64,000 bases of DNA from Muraenolepis orangiensis (GCA_027704905.1 CM051016.1:12170143-12234142), one strand, 5' to 3'. Counted from the first letter of the stretch, positions 1 through 47,599 are shown. Notes: generated by a model from the sequence alone, not told the origin. Numbers and translations are program-made.

Positions 1-1044
1 CCGAGTCACAGAGAGAAGTGGACAGTGGGTTCAAGGACATAACCTCCGGCTGAGCGCTGCTTTGACTCTAGTGCATAGTACAGTAGGTCTTTGAGCCAGG
101 CCCAAACTGGCTAAATTAAGATTAACCCACTAGCATTGTTTTTTTTAAAGAGACTAGTTTGTGATTTAAAAGTAACTGTAACTGAAAATGGCAAATTAAC
201 GGATTTTATATAGCACTTTAGCTCTAATTTATATCTGCCACTTAAGCGCTGTATAATTAATGCCTAATTTCCAAACCAAGGGCGGTGTGTCGAGCCATGC
301 AAGGCGACGACCAGCTCACTGGGAGAGGTGTTAAGAGCTAGGCGTCTTGCTCGGAGACGCCTTCTGAGCGAAGAAGTGAGACTAAAACGTGCGCCTCCTC
401 CAGTCTCCAGACAACCTGCCCTCACCCCTTGAGCTCCTGCCGCCCACATAATGGCAATCAGACAAGCTTTTAGCAATTATCCACAAACATAGTCAAATCA
501 TTGTTTCTTCAGTAACACCGCGGTAGTCTTGGGCGACTCGCTCACATGCCGTTTGTATTTGATTAGGAAAAGAAAGGATTCAATTATGTCCTCGTATATA
601 TAGGAATACGCTAGTTCCGATAAACACTAAGTCCTTCATATTCATAAGCGAAGCGTACAATTCCTTGACATTAACTGTGACTCGTTTGATTTTTATATAA
701 TGGTACACCGTGAGGTAATTATATCATAACATCCCGGGCAATAACCGCGCTGGTAACATTTCCCGGCACCGAGAGGGAACACAGCGGTCCAATTAAAAGA
801 GCTGTCACAAGAAAACCCGGGCCTTGAAACCCGGCTTTAGCGTGCTGTGCCACTACTGGCCGAGCTATGATTAGAGGCTGCAGCCGCTTGGAAAGAACAC
901 CTTTCAAGTCGCCCCGGTTCCACTTTCACTTCTGCTGCCAAGTCAACAGGTGATTCCAAGGCATTTGTCTTGATTAATGGCCGTGTCCGCCCGGGCGTGG
1001 GGGAGGGGAAAAAAAGCAAGAGCAACAAAAACTAGCGCCGAGGT
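1..1044. other. non-coding unique sequence
   Basis: No convincing exon or repeat. It has AT-rich parts plus moderately GC-rich islands at about 280-450 and 730-1000. Short open frames have no recognisable protein character. Confidence 0.5.
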
Positions 1045-1420
1045 GACGTGAGGTTACTGCGTGATAAGAGTCTGTTTGGTTACTAGGAAAATGTGAGGTT
1101 ACTGCGTGAGAAGAGTCAGTTTGGTACTAGGAAACGGAAGGTTACTTGGTGATAACAATCCCTTTGGTACTAGCTAAACGTTAGGTTACTTGGTGTAACA
1201 GTCAGTTTGGTACTAGCTAAACGTTAGGTTACTTGGTGATAACAGTCCCTTTGGTACTAGCTAAACGTTAGGTTACTTGGTGATAGCTAACGTAGGTACT
1301 TGGATAACAGTCCGTTTGGTACTAGGAAACTTGAAGGTACTTGGTGATAAGAGTCAGTTTGGTACTAGGAAACGTGAGGTATACTTGCTGATAGGAGTCT
1401 GTTTGGTACTAGGAAACGCT
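1045..1420 (+). repeat. 44-bp minisatellite, about 8 diverged copies
   Basis: The unit contains GGTTACTTGGTGATAA and TTTGGTACTAG. Copies differ by substitutions and small deletions, and the central ones share CTAAACGTTA. It is older than the 22-bp array. Confidence 0.9.
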
Positions 1421-3059
1421 ATTCCCATGTGTTGTTTGCTGCCACTGAAAGATGGGTTGTTGCTTTAACTAAGAATGGTAAATGAAGGCCATTTTGTGCA
1501 ATCAAACAGATGGGTTTTAAGATAACAGCAACGATACACAGTTAATTAGCATGGCAAGGTAAATACAAGATTTGGACCAATGACCAAGCAATCAAAGATA
1601 AATATAGTATTTCATCACTTTCTATTTGTGAAAGGGGATATTGTTAACATTCTCAAACACTGACAGTTTTCAAATATGAAACACATATTTGTGTATAAAG
1701 CGTGATAGTATTATTATTAATAAATTATTATTATTAGAGAATCTTGGTTGTTACGGAAAACGAGACGAGAACACAGAAACACCAATTAACCCCGACCTCG
1801 ACAGCCCACAGTAAAACACTAAGACGCAAGGCAACAGAGAGACAAAGCCAACAAGACAATGAAACACTGAACAGAAGCACAATTTAAACTAAAAATTTAA
1901 AAGTTAAAGTTGAATGCATTGAAATGATGAGATATGGAGACGTGTTAAGTGCATCAACTAAAAATGATTGCAGGACTCCATCCACAGGCTCTTCCCCCTC
2001 GTGGTCTCGGGATGGACTCGTAACCATGGGGAAGGAGGCTGAGGATGACAGTGTTGAAGAGGCCTTTCCGACTGGCTACAGCTGTACTGAGATGGAGGAA
2101 GCTCACTTTCACTGCAGCTCCTCGGTTCTATCTAGTAACTTTTCCCAGAAATGAAGACAAAATGTTGAATTGCCTATTTTTTTTATTCAATTAAGATTTA
2201 TTATTCTCAGTGGTAACGTATGAAAGATAGCATTTATTGTGATGCTTTATAAGGTAGGTGTGTATTTTTTTTTGTTGCTTTAGATGAAAAGGCTGGCTGC
2301 TTGTAGTCTGGGGAAATTAAATTTGAGCTCTTTTCAGCACGAAAAGTTAATCTAGTATTTTTTTTTTTACAGAGTATCTATTTTACAGATATTTTATTTG
2401 GATCAGTCAAGACATTTTTAAATCGCAGCCACTTTCCAGAATGCCAGTTAAGAACGGGCAAATATCATAGCAATTTGGTGCAATCATACAAACAAAACAT
2501 TCACGAAAGAGTAAAATCCATGCCCAATCTGGGCAGAAAAGGTTTTATTTCTGCCCAGATAAATTATACAACTATTAGTTGTGTGTGTGTGTGTGTGTCC
2601 GCCTACAGTTTATAATCAGTATTCATTTTTGCAAATTTCATGTATATTCTTGTCTTGTATGTGGAGACCTTTTGGATACGGATCATACCGATAATTACAT
2701 ACTTATGTCAGCTCTATAAAGCCTCAGAGGCAAGCAATTAACCCCTCATGGGGTTAATTACACAACGACCGAAGTCCATAAAGTAACTCTGAAAATGAAT
2801 GCAATTAATACACAGGTTGGGGCGCAGCGTGTGGAAAAAAAGAAAAAGAAAAATCTGCAATCCAATTCAAAGCCGTTCCAGAGAACTACAGCAACTCCAT
2901 ACCCACTACCTGCTGTATATACATTTATATACATTTATATATACTTTCTTTCTGTTTTTCATAATCGCATACCCCTGATCACTACCCGTTCAATACTACT
3001 GTATATATATATATATATATTATTATGCACATATCTCATATATACTCTATAAGTAATCT
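1421..3059. other. AT-rich intergenic sequence
   Basis: Nothing recognisable beyond a (GT)9 at 2581 and small TA runs (2925-3020). Confidence 0.5.
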
Positions 3060-3212
3060 TATCACTATTAATTATAACTAGTAGACTGTCTTTTAGCCAC
3101 TGTAAACTGTAAATGATATATTACTTTGCACTCTGGTTAGATGCCAAATTATTTTCGCTGTACTGTACTTGTGCTGTGCAATGACAATACATTAGAATCT
3201 AATCTAATCCAC
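3060..3212 (-). mobile_element. dispersed repeat family A (probable non-LTR tail), inverted
   Basis: On the - strand it reads GGATTAGATTAGATTCTAAT then TGTATTGTCATTGCACAGCA and GCATCTAACCAGAGTGCAA. The same words occur at 24055-24180 on +. A 3' tail of a teleost retroelement is likely; the clade is not assigned. Confidence 0.6.
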
Positions 3213-3960
3213 ACCACACCACACCCCAACCTGTAGATTTGTTCTGCTGCTTGTTGTGGACCTGGTCCTGGTGGTCGTCGTTGGCAACCAGTATCCAGTC
3301 TGCAGGGGGCTCAGGGCCGGAGCCCAGGTGTGGCCAGTGCCCCCCCCCCCCCATCACCAAACACAGCTCTGAGAAGGAAGCAGTCAGCCACAGCAAGGAA
3401 GGGGATGGAGGAGGGTGGTGGAGGTGGTGGAGGTGGTGGTGATGATGGTAGCTGTGGGGAGGGAGAGTAATAGGTGTGAGCATACACAGGATTTACCAAG
3501 ACTCAGAAAACATCCTGCTGCACTGTTACAACCCCCCCCACGTCCCCCCCCCCCCCCCTCGCCCCGTCCCCCCCTTCCCCCCTGTCCCCCCCTTCCCCCC
3601 TGTCCCCCCTGTCCCCCGCTGTCCCCCCCGTCCCCCTCGCCCCCCCCCCAGCCCTCGGTAGCTAGCAGGCCAGTGGCGCTCAAAGATACTACCTTTCCCC
3701 AAAAGAAAAAATAAGTTATTTTCTGGAACACCAGCACACAACACACACAACACACACACACACACACACACACACAACACACACGCACACACCTCAATTC
3801 TCCCCTCTCAAAAAACAGGCACACACACATATAGCCCAACAAATACCTCAACGATTTTGGTTTTCCGCCGTGTAAACTGCAAAAAAATCACATGAGAGTG
3901 AATGCATTGTGTTTTGCATTGTGTCCCCCCCCCCCCCACTACACACACACCCCCCCCCCC
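3213..3960. repeat. low-complexity cluster (GGT, C-runs, CA)
   Basis: GGT/GGA at 3405-3445, CCCCCTGTCC repeats at 3531-3655, CA at 3727-3792 and C-runs at 3923-3962, with short spacers. Confidence 0.9.
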
Positions 3961-3962
3961 CC

Positions 3963-4636
<674 letters not shown>

Positions 4637-4639
4637 CAA

Positions 4640-5413
4640 TCACAGCTAATCCATTTCACCTCAGCCATAAACAGTGGAACAAATTAAACTCCCGTTTCAT
4701 CCTCCGCCTTCATTAATACATCTTGTTGCCAAGGTTACAATCGTTTAGCAGTCGACTCTCTGGGAACGGGAAAAAAACTAAAACAATACAATGGAGAAGA
4801 AGCATGTGCTTTGATATTTTTTCCCAGGTAAATAAAAATAAATAAGGAGGAGGAGGAGGAGGAGGAGGAGGAGGAGGAAGAGGAAGAGGAAGAGGAAGAG
4901 GAGGCTTAGAAGCGTGGAAAAGGAGCTTTTTTAATCCTCCCCCGGCGCCTAAAGCGTTCCTCCCATGTTTATCACAAAACACAAAAAGCCACTCTTTTGT
5001 CTTTTCCTTTCTAAAAAAACTCACATCAAATATTTTTGTTTGATATCAGACTTTTTAATAAAAAATAAAAATAAAAGCAAAAGCACTTAGAGATACACAC
5101 AAAGAGAAACAACAGTCAACCATCATCCATAATCATTCAGACTTTGATCATCTCTTTTGCTCAACGTTAAATACTGGCCGATGGCCCTATATATCTATAT
5201 CGTTGTGTGGTGTGGTGTGTATTGAGTGGTGTGTATTGAACGGTGTGTTGCCCTGTGTGGTGAGCACCGGCAGGTGGGGGGGGGGGGGGGGGAAGGGGGG
5301 GGCATGGAGCACGATACAATAACCAGCACAATGTCATTACGGCTGCCGCTCGTCCCTCTTGACGGTGTAATGGGAAAACTCCAGACACAATGACCCAATT
5401 TGGCAGAGTGGCG
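4640..5413. other. intergenic sequence with GGA repeat
   Basis: A (GGA)/(GGAAGA) tract at 4846-4905, AT-rich DNA, and a 20-G run with interruptions at 5275-5302. No gene seen. Confidence 0.6.
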
Positions 5414-5661
5414 AGGTGTGGGTCTGGTGGTGGGGGTGGTGGTGGGTGGTGGTGGTGTTGGTGGTGTTGGTGGTGGTGGTGGTGGAGGAGGTGGTGGTGG
5501 TGGTGGTGGAGATGGTGGGTGGTGGTGGAGGTGGTGGAGGTGGTGGTGGTAGTGGTGATAGTGGTGGTGGTGGTGGTGGAGGAGGTGGTGGAGGAGGTGG
5601 TGGTGGTAGGTGGTGGTGGTGGTGGAGGGGGCAGATGGTGTGGTGTTTGTCTTATGGGAGG

Positions 5662-5742
<81 letters not shown>
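5414..5742 (+). repeat. (GGT)n tract followed by (TG)39
   Basis: About 215 bp of GGT/GGA trinucleotides, a short unique spacer (5640-5663), then a pure TG tract. Confidence 0.97.
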
Positions 5743-5745
<3 letters not shown>

Positions 5746-5779
5746 GAGTAGGGAGGGAGTAGGGGGGGGGGTTTGCTCT

Positions 5780-6180
5780 CTGCTAGCATGCGTCTTAAAT
5801 ACAACAGTCGCGCATTAAAAACCATTTTTTGCGCTCAAAATGGGGAAAATCGGCGGCGGCGAAATGCGAAATGTCACATTTTGGTGAGTGCATAAACACT
5901 AGACTTCCTTCCTGGCTCGCGTTAAAAAAATTAATAAATAGGGACAAGAGCGCCTGAAGAAATGCAAGCCTAAAGCGGATAGGAGGTGGTGGTGGTGGTG
6001 GTGGTGCAGGAGGAGGGAGGGGGGTGGGGGGTTGGGGGGGGGGGGGGGGGGGGGGGGTGCCAATGATGAGTTCTCCGACTAGCCTCTTTCGCATGCAAAT
6101 CATATCTGAGTTTCTCATTAGCATAAATGCATGAGCAACTCTAAATGCTTTTAATTTTCAATCTCGCCAAAGCAGAGGAG
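5780..6180. promoter_or_regulatory. possible regulatory island with octamer site
   Basis: Complex sequence between GGT and G-rich tracts. ATGCAAAT (6093-6100) is a consensus POU octamer, closely followed by CATTAG and ATAAATGCATGA. Confidence 0.3.
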
Positions 6181-6205
6181 TAATTTGTCACTGTCAGGGT
6201 GGGAG

Positions 6206-6570
6206 TCTAAAAGGGGGGGGTGGGGGTGGGGGGGGGGGGGGGGCAGGAGGGAGGGAGGGAGGGGGGAGAGAGGGGAGGGAGAAGGGGGGTGGAGACGGGG
6301 GATGGGGGACGGGGGGGGGGGGACCAGAGGGAGCCATGGACTCCACGCTAAATTGGAATCATAGGAAATTTCTGATTCACTAATTGACTGATGCGCGGTT
6401 CAATCGAGCTGCCTTGAAGGTGTAAATAATTCTGTGTACATGCGCACCGCCACAAGCGTGGGGGGGGGGGGGGGGGGGGTGGGTGAGGTGGATAGGGGGG
6501 GGTGGGGTGTGGGGTGGGGGAGGGGGGGTGAGGTGGATACGGGGGGGGGGGGGGTGGTGGGGGTGGGGGG
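6206..6570 (+). repeat. G-rich tract cluster
   Basis: Repeated runs of 6-19 G on the + strand at 6213-6330 and 6461-6570, separated by about 130 bp of unique DNA. It is strongly G-quadruplex-capable. A similar shorter block lies at 5990-6057. Confidence 0.95.
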
Positions 6571-6574
6571 GAAA

Positions 6575-6657
6575 GCAGCACATAACATGATGCCTCTCCT
6601 CGGGCAGTACTTTCTTTCTGCCGAAGCTAATTCCGAGCCTTTCACATTTTCTCCCCC

Positions 6658-6705
<48 letters not shown>

Positions 6706-7065
6706 GGGTTGCAAATTTGCTGTTTTAGTGCATAATCACAGATAATCAACTTGGAATTAAAACAAAATGTCACATTTTTTACTTGGCTTTTGCTTCTTTT
6801 TTTTGTTGCTTTTTCTTCCTTTTACATAAGCGGGAGGCGGGAGGCTGTGGCTCAAAGCTACGCAGCAGTCGAGCATCACGTTCCAGCAGCTTATCACGGG
6901 GGGGGGAAAGGCATTGTTTCTGTTAAAGCGTACGTTGAAGTTAAGAGAGCGCCTTCAGGAGTTCCTCCGAAGAGGAAGAGGAAGGGGGGGGGGGTTCTTC
7001 ATCATGGTCCTCCTCAAACATGGGGGAGGGCCGTGTTGGACATCATATTGGTGCAGTTGGAACGT
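6575..7065. other. unique sequence with (CT)n
   Basis: Complex DNA with a (CT)21 at 6659-6702 and a G-run at 6900. No exon recognised. Confidence 0.5.
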
Positions 7066-7221
<156 letters not shown>

Positions 7222-7501
7222 AGAAGGTTTGAGGTGAGAAGAGAGACAGAAGAGAGAGTGGTCAAATTCAAAATGGCACCAGTTAATCAAGGTACAAATC
7301 CTTCCATCCGTCATTGGAAGCTGGGGCCCCGAACATGCTGCTATCATGCTTTGAAACTGTTATATCATAACTTATTATAACTCTTATATTAGATCAAGGC
7401 AGGCAAGGCCGATCATTGACAACACCATGAATGCCCAAAATCGTCCTTTTGGATCTTTAACATCAATGCTCTTCTTCAGGTTACATTGCAGACTATTCAC
7501 C

Positions 7502-7554
7502 AACACACACACACACACACACCACACCACACACACCACACACACCACACCACA

Positions 7555-7610
<56 letters not shown>
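7502..7610 (+). repeat. (CA)n / CACAC microsatellite
   Basis: CA tract with several CCACAC interruptions in its first half. Confidence 0.97.
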
Positions 7611-7612
<2 letters not shown>

Positions 7613-8224
7613 CTTTGTCATCGTACCCGCTCAGACAGCTCTTCCAAGATGGCGTCCTCCTCGAACCACTCGCCGTGGTAACGCTTCTTCAGATGTTTCT
7701 ACAACCTTTTTGCAACCTTTTGCGCAGTGATGCCGTGTGTACTGTACCGTCAAGCTCTTGTGCTAGAGAGGAGAGGGTTTAGTATCCGGCTCCATCTAAA
7801 CATATGTGACAAAATGTTCTTTTTTTTTTTGCAAGTTAAATTTTGTCCGCCAAAAAAAAGACATCTACCCATCTGTCAGTCGCTCACTCTGTCTGACTGA
7901 CTGTCTGTCTGTCTGTCTGACTGTCTGTCTGTCTGTCTCTGTCTATCCATCTATCTGCCTGTCTTCCATCCATTTCTGTGAACCCTGAGCATGGGTTTGG
8001 ATGTATTAGGAGCCATGTATCGCCCCAATGCCCAGGATTTTGCATTGTGCTCATACTGCCCCCCAGTGTGTGAGGGCTGTATTCTTTGGTTGGACCGGTG
8101 CTGATGCAGGAAAATAACACAGAGCTGACGGTAGCAAGGGCTGGCAACCAACCATTATTTTCAAAGTTGATTAATTAATGACATTTTGTGTGACCACGCC
8201 ACTGCAATCGCTGGCCAGAGAAAT
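7611..8224. other. intergenic, with a GTCT tetranucleotide tract
   Basis: CTGT/GTCT repeats at 7890-7970; otherwise unique. No gene seen. Confidence 0.6.
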
Positions 8225-8840
8225 CAGAGCCGACCCATCGCACCCCTTGAATGTAAAATCTTGCCCTCCGGCCGCCGCTATCAACAACCACTACTCAGGA
8301 CTAACAGAGCCACTACTCAGGACTAACAGAGCCACTACTCAGGACTAACAGAGCCGCTACTCAGGACTAACAGAGCCGCTACTCAGGACTAACAGAGCCA
8401 CTACTCAGGACTAACAGAGCCACTACTCAGGACTAACAGAGCCACTACTCAGGACTAACAGAACCGCTACTCAGGACTAACAGAGCCGCTACTCAGGACT
8501 AACAGAACCACTACTCAGGACTAACAGAACCACTACTCAGGACTAACAGAGCCACTACTCAGGACTAACAGAACCACTACTCAGGACTAACAGAGCCACT
8601 ACTCAGGACTAACAGAGCCACTACTCAGGACTAACAGAACCACTACTCAGGACTAACAGAGCCACTACTCAGGACTAACAGAGCCACTACTCAGGACTAA
8701 CAGAACCACTACTCTATGGACTAACAAGAGTACAGGACAAACACAGCCAGGACCTATTTCATCCCCACTAGCATCCGTCTGCTCAACACAGGGTGGAAGG
8801 AATGGACAATCAGAAACCAACGGTGGGATTGGGAATATTG
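8225..8840 (+). mobile_element. non-LTR retrotransposon ORF2 3' remnant split by a minisatellite
   Basis: The left part carries a CTTGCCCTCCGGCCGCCGCT stretch (LPSGRR-like). The right part reads FIPTSIRLLNT, the usual last residues of this kind of LINE reverse transcriptase. Between them the expected short LRT segment is replaced by about 19 copies of a 22-bp repeat. Confidence 0.6.
8287..8712 (+). repeat. 22-bp minisatellite, about 19 copies
   Basis: Unit CACTACTCAGGACTAACAGA plus RC (R = A or G), with mainly A/G variants at two sites. The units are almost perfectly in register, suggesting recent expansion. Confidence 0.95.
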
Positions 8841-9976
<1,136 letters not shown>

Positions 9977-10311
9977 CTAGTACAAATATCAAATACTCAC
10001 ATCAAGTGCTAGAAGGCAGAAGTCCAATGGCAGTATTGCGAGTAAGTCAACAAAGAACCATGTCTTTAAATAGTGCAGCCGGATTCGTTTCAGGTCCAAA
10101 ATGACATTCTGGGGGAAAAAAATGAAGAAAAATAAAAAGCAGGCTATTTTTTCCTACAAGCCTATTTATAATTGGTTCAGTTTTATTTTGTGTCACTGAA
10201 ACAAACTAGAGGTTTGTATTAAAAATAGCAATGACAACTGCAATACAAACACAGTTGACATTGTTTTGGGAAGAAAACCCATAACATCACAGTTCATAAT
10301 ATTCATTCAGA

Positions 10312-10539
<228 letters not shown>

Positions 10540-11710
10540 CCAGATACACGGGCAGATATGCATAACTCATGTCTTCTTAAAGACATAATGTGAACAATGG
10601 CCACTACATGCTGGTGATGGAACCCATCAACATTGGATTCATATTGCTGTGATATATATATATATAGAAGCTCTAGGATGACCACATTTCATAGCTATGT
10701 CAATAGCATCCATCGTCAAAATATCAATAGGATAGATAAGCTTGCCCAGCAGTGTAAATAATGGCCAAAGTAATAAAAGTAATGAGCACATGAAATGTAA
10801 CGGTACTATTTATCATATGAATAGATATTATTAGGCAAATTGAGTTGTGAAAAACAATCAATAAGCAAATAAACACACCCCAAAAAAATTAAAAATATAA
10901 CCAACTAAATAACAAAATAAAAGGGTGTGTTAATGTAGTGTGCGTGTGTGTGGGTGTGTGTTAACTGACCTACAGAATGTGGTACCTTGCTTTTAGTATG
11001 CGTGGGTGAGGTTTTAAGTCACAAGCTAATTTAGAGTGCTGTAATTAACTGAAGCCGCTGTGATGCGCTTGTGAGTCTGTGACTAGTTTTCCAAATTCAA
11101 AGTAATGAAGTTACTTGGTAATGTACTATTGGGAATGAAAAAGTGTGGAAATAGATTAGTTACCAAAAGTTTGTACTATTAGTTATGTTCGTTTTGAGTT
11201 GGGTCTATGTTGGTAGTATGGGGTGAGAATGATATACAATGGCTTGTAACACCAAGTCAACATGCATGGGTATGTAGAAGGTAAATCAATAAGCAATTTG
11301 ACGACATTCTACGTGCACAACATTCTATTTTCTAAACCACTGATTCTTCGATAGGTTTTCCAGTTGCTTTCGCCTACAGTAGTAGCACTGGGGTACAATC
11401 TCCATTTGCAACACTTGCAACTTGAGGACACATTGAGGAAATAAATAGGGCATCTTCTGGCTAGTCATTTACCGTGAGTAGAGAGCAGTCCAGAGTGTTC
11501 AGTTTAATTGTCATCAGCATTAGAGTGATTGAAGACAGTATCAAGATAGTACCCTCCTCACACACTTGTGTGTGTTAGTATTATTATTAATATTGGCGCT
11601 ATAAGGGTATGGTAGGACAACCATACACATGATTGGTGGTGAGATGTACAGCACTGATATACTAGCTAATTAAAAAAATCGTTTTCACTAGCTATCAGCA
11701 GGTTACATCT

Positions 11711-11711
<1 letters not shown>

Positions 11712-11803
<92 letters not shown>
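11712..11803 (+). repeat. (CA)46 microsatellite
   Basis: Pure dinucleotide tract in otherwise AT-rich unique DNA. Confidence 0.98.
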
Positions 11804-11807
<4 letters not shown>

Positions 11808-12824
11808 GTGCACACTATTACAACTACTACTCTCACTTGCATCAATATAATATAATTCAACTCACCCATGACCCAGAACACCAATTCAACTACCGGTTCC
11901 TTGAGCTTACCACATTGTCACCATCTCCTAAAGTTCAGCCCCAGCCAGGTCTGTGATGAAGAGGGCGTCCATGAGCACGTCCATTGAACACGACCCACAG
12001 TCTGCTCTGCTGCAAAGGGTCTCTCCTCTAGTGTCCAGAAGAAGCTCACGGCTGCTGGTGTTGTCATCACATTGAACCAACAACTATGATGGCCAGCCAC
12101 CCTTTTCTGCAAGGATATCACAAATGAGAACAGTGAAATGAGTCACTCACAATGCATCGTGTCAGAAGTCACCCGTGTCATAGATTGAACCATTGTATTG
12201 CCTGACATGGTTTACATCTGGATACAGATGTTAGATACTGCATGCCAAAATTTGCAGATGCGTTGATTAGTCGAATGTGTCAGTTTGTTTCCAAATAACA
12301 TTTGTCTGTTTGTTTTATTCCAAAGAAACAGACGCACATCGTCAATGGTTCCCATACAGACACAAATAAAAATGGATAAAATATGTAAAGGTGAAACATA
12401 AGGTTTTCATTCATATTGTTACCAAACAGACTCCTAATGTAAACTGAAATGCAAATGCAATACTTAATGTTATATGTTTCCCAAAGAAATACGATATCAA
12501 CAACATTTTTCTCACTGGGTCTCAGAATATAGGCTACATATTAAATACATTAATTAGAAGTAGAGAGACAATTATTTATTATACCCAAAGGGGGCATAGT
12601 ACCGATGGTAAAAACAATAACAACACCAACAGAGACCAAGTGACAGACAATTGATATACAGCGGGAAACAATAACACATTAAAACATCAAGAACATAACA
12701 AAATCTTCATAAAAACTTTCATAAAAACAGAATGAAAACAGCGCCCCCATCTGATATTTATGAGACATGACATCAACAAAATAGGGCAAAAGAAACAAGG
12801 GCAAAGAAAAGCACCTCCTACCCG

Positions 12825-12935
12825 CCGATGATTGGTTGAAACGGGAGCTATCGCACGATGATTGGATATTACTCGATGACGACACGCCCCACACAGGAAG
12901 TGAAGCGCTGCCGGTGACGAGCAGCATGGAGTAAC
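12825..12935 (+). promoter_or_regulatory. tfb1m: probable tfb1m promoter / 5' UTR start
   Basis: Two inverted CCAAT boxes (ATTGG at 12831 and 12861) and an ETS/GABP-type site (GGAAGTG, 12896-12902) lie in a TATA-less, locally CpG-containing stretch upstream of the coding exons. NRF-2/GABP control of mammalian TFB1M is known. A minimal upstream ORF (ATG GAG TAA, 12926) follows. The donor of the non-coding exon was not located with confidence; GTACAT at 13127 is one candidate. Confidence 0.45.
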
Positions 12936-14067
12936 TGTCATTTATTCTAGCGTTGTATCTTCCTCTCTGTGGTACAATTTACATTTCAGGAGACACCGCT
13001 GTACACAGAGCACCACACTCTTCATCGCTGTTCGGTTACAACCTGGGTCCACAGAAAGACGAAAAGAAAGCCGAATCGCTGACATTAGCTCAAAAAGCTA
13101 ACAACAAACAGTTCTTATTGGAGTGCAAGTACATTCATGTTTTTGGTCCCTCCGTTGACCTTGTTGATTGCTGATGGGTTAACTTTTTTTCAAAATGGTT
13201 TAGGAAATGTTTTAATCGTGTCAAAGACCGTAATAACCTACACACCAGTTATGCATTATAGTCATTCATCATCAATCATAGTTATTGCTTTGGTCATGTG
13301 TATTTCAATAGGTTTCGTTGCAGGCAAAATGCGAAGATCCTTTAAAGAATAGGGCACTTCAAGTCTAGTTGTGTTTTATATATTTGCTATGCTTATTATA
13401 TTTCACTATCATGCTATCATCGTACTATCATACTTTTGCTAGACTTTTTTTTTTACAGTAACCACTGTTCTGCACTGTATTCATGATGCTGCTGCACTAC
13501 TGGCACTTTAAAATGCATTTTTTCACAATTCACCATATCATCCATCACTTTGTTGTTATTTGTATTGTGTACAGTATTGTTATAGTGTAGTGTTGTATAG
13601 TATAAGTAACGTATTGTTGTCGGAATTCATACTACTGGATGGAATGGGGAGTAAGCATTTCATTTTACTTGTTGCTAATAACAATTAAATATCTGGTTCT
13701 TGAATCTTGGTGGCAATTGCAACCTCCGTTTGGTGCCACAAGATGGCGATCTAGATCACGTTATCAACAAGTTAAATGATGTAGCTCCACGTCATTTCAG
13801 ACATATTGGCTATCATTCAGTAGGATTGCATAGCAACAGGGGGGCTGTCTTCTAGTATGGGATTGTGGACAGTAACCTGCAGTATCAGGTTGTCTTCACA
13901 CACGCCTAAAGCCTATCTATATTGAAGCCACCGGCTGATTAAAACATAAGGACCACAGCATCTTGCATCACATATGCTTTTTCCTAGTATACATGTAACG
14001 TTTGGAGTATTTAAATGAACGGTGTTTGTATTATTCCTGCTATCAATAACCCTCGCTTTCCTTACAG
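12936..14067 (+). other. 5' UTR exon/intron region of tfb1m with repeat tail
   Basis: Non-coding sequence ends at the strong acceptor 14065-14067. It contains a copy of repeat family B (about 13440-13715), whose GGGAGTAAGCATTTCATT motif and terminal TCTTGAATCTTG are typical of teleost LINE tails. Confidence 0.45.
13440..13715 (+). mobile_element. dispersed repeat family B (LINE-like tail), copy 1
   Basis: Contains TTCTGCACTGTATTCATG, GCACTACTGGCACTTTAAAA and GGGAGTAAGCATTTCATTTT and ends in TTCTTGAATCTTGG. It lies in the presumed 5' UTR intron of tfb1m. Confidence 0.65.
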
Positions 14068-14083
14068 TGGACCCATACAGTAA

Positions 14084-45977
<31,894 letters not shown>

Positions 45978-46285
45978 CAGACACTGACCCACATGGCTCA
46001 AAATCTTCACCTGGAAGAAGCATGGTTTTCGTGAATGGTATTCCTCAAGCCATACAATAGTATAAGCGACATGCGAGAGTTTTAAAACCAGGTTGACACA
46101 CAGACACACACACGGGTGTATTCTTGTTTCAGGCACATTTTGACTGTAAATGACAAAGTGAGGGGCCTCAAAGCGAAGGGTTTTGCTGCAGGGAGCTCTG
46201 CTGCGGGTTTCCAAGCCTGTGTGACGACGGTTACGTCTCTGATCCACCTCCCGGCACCACCACCTCGTCCTGTGGGAGCTCGGAG

Positions 46286-46291
46286 AATAAA
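46286..46291 (+). promoter_or_regulatory. tfb1m: polyadenylation signal, tfb1m
   Basis: AATAAA, overlapping further AATAAA copies to about 46316, lies about 310 nt after the stop. This suggests a short 3' UTR. No mRNA evidence is available here. Confidence 0.7.
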
Positions 46292-46316
46292 ATAAAATGT
46301 CAAAAAAATAAATAAA

Positions 46317-47599
<1,283 letters not shown>

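Noticed and set aside
264..476. 70-codon - strand open frame as a small gene
   Set aside because: No start context, splice context or recognisable family; composition resembles ordinary non-coding GC island sequence.
7640..7790. Possible exon starting ATGGCGTCCTCC
   Set aside because: No donor in a sensible phase and no family resemblance; the open frame starts within the CA tract.
12953..13174. 73-codon + strand open frame near the tfb1m promoter
   Set aside because: Lies in the presumed 5' UTR region, lacks similarity I recognise and does not connect in phase to exon 1.
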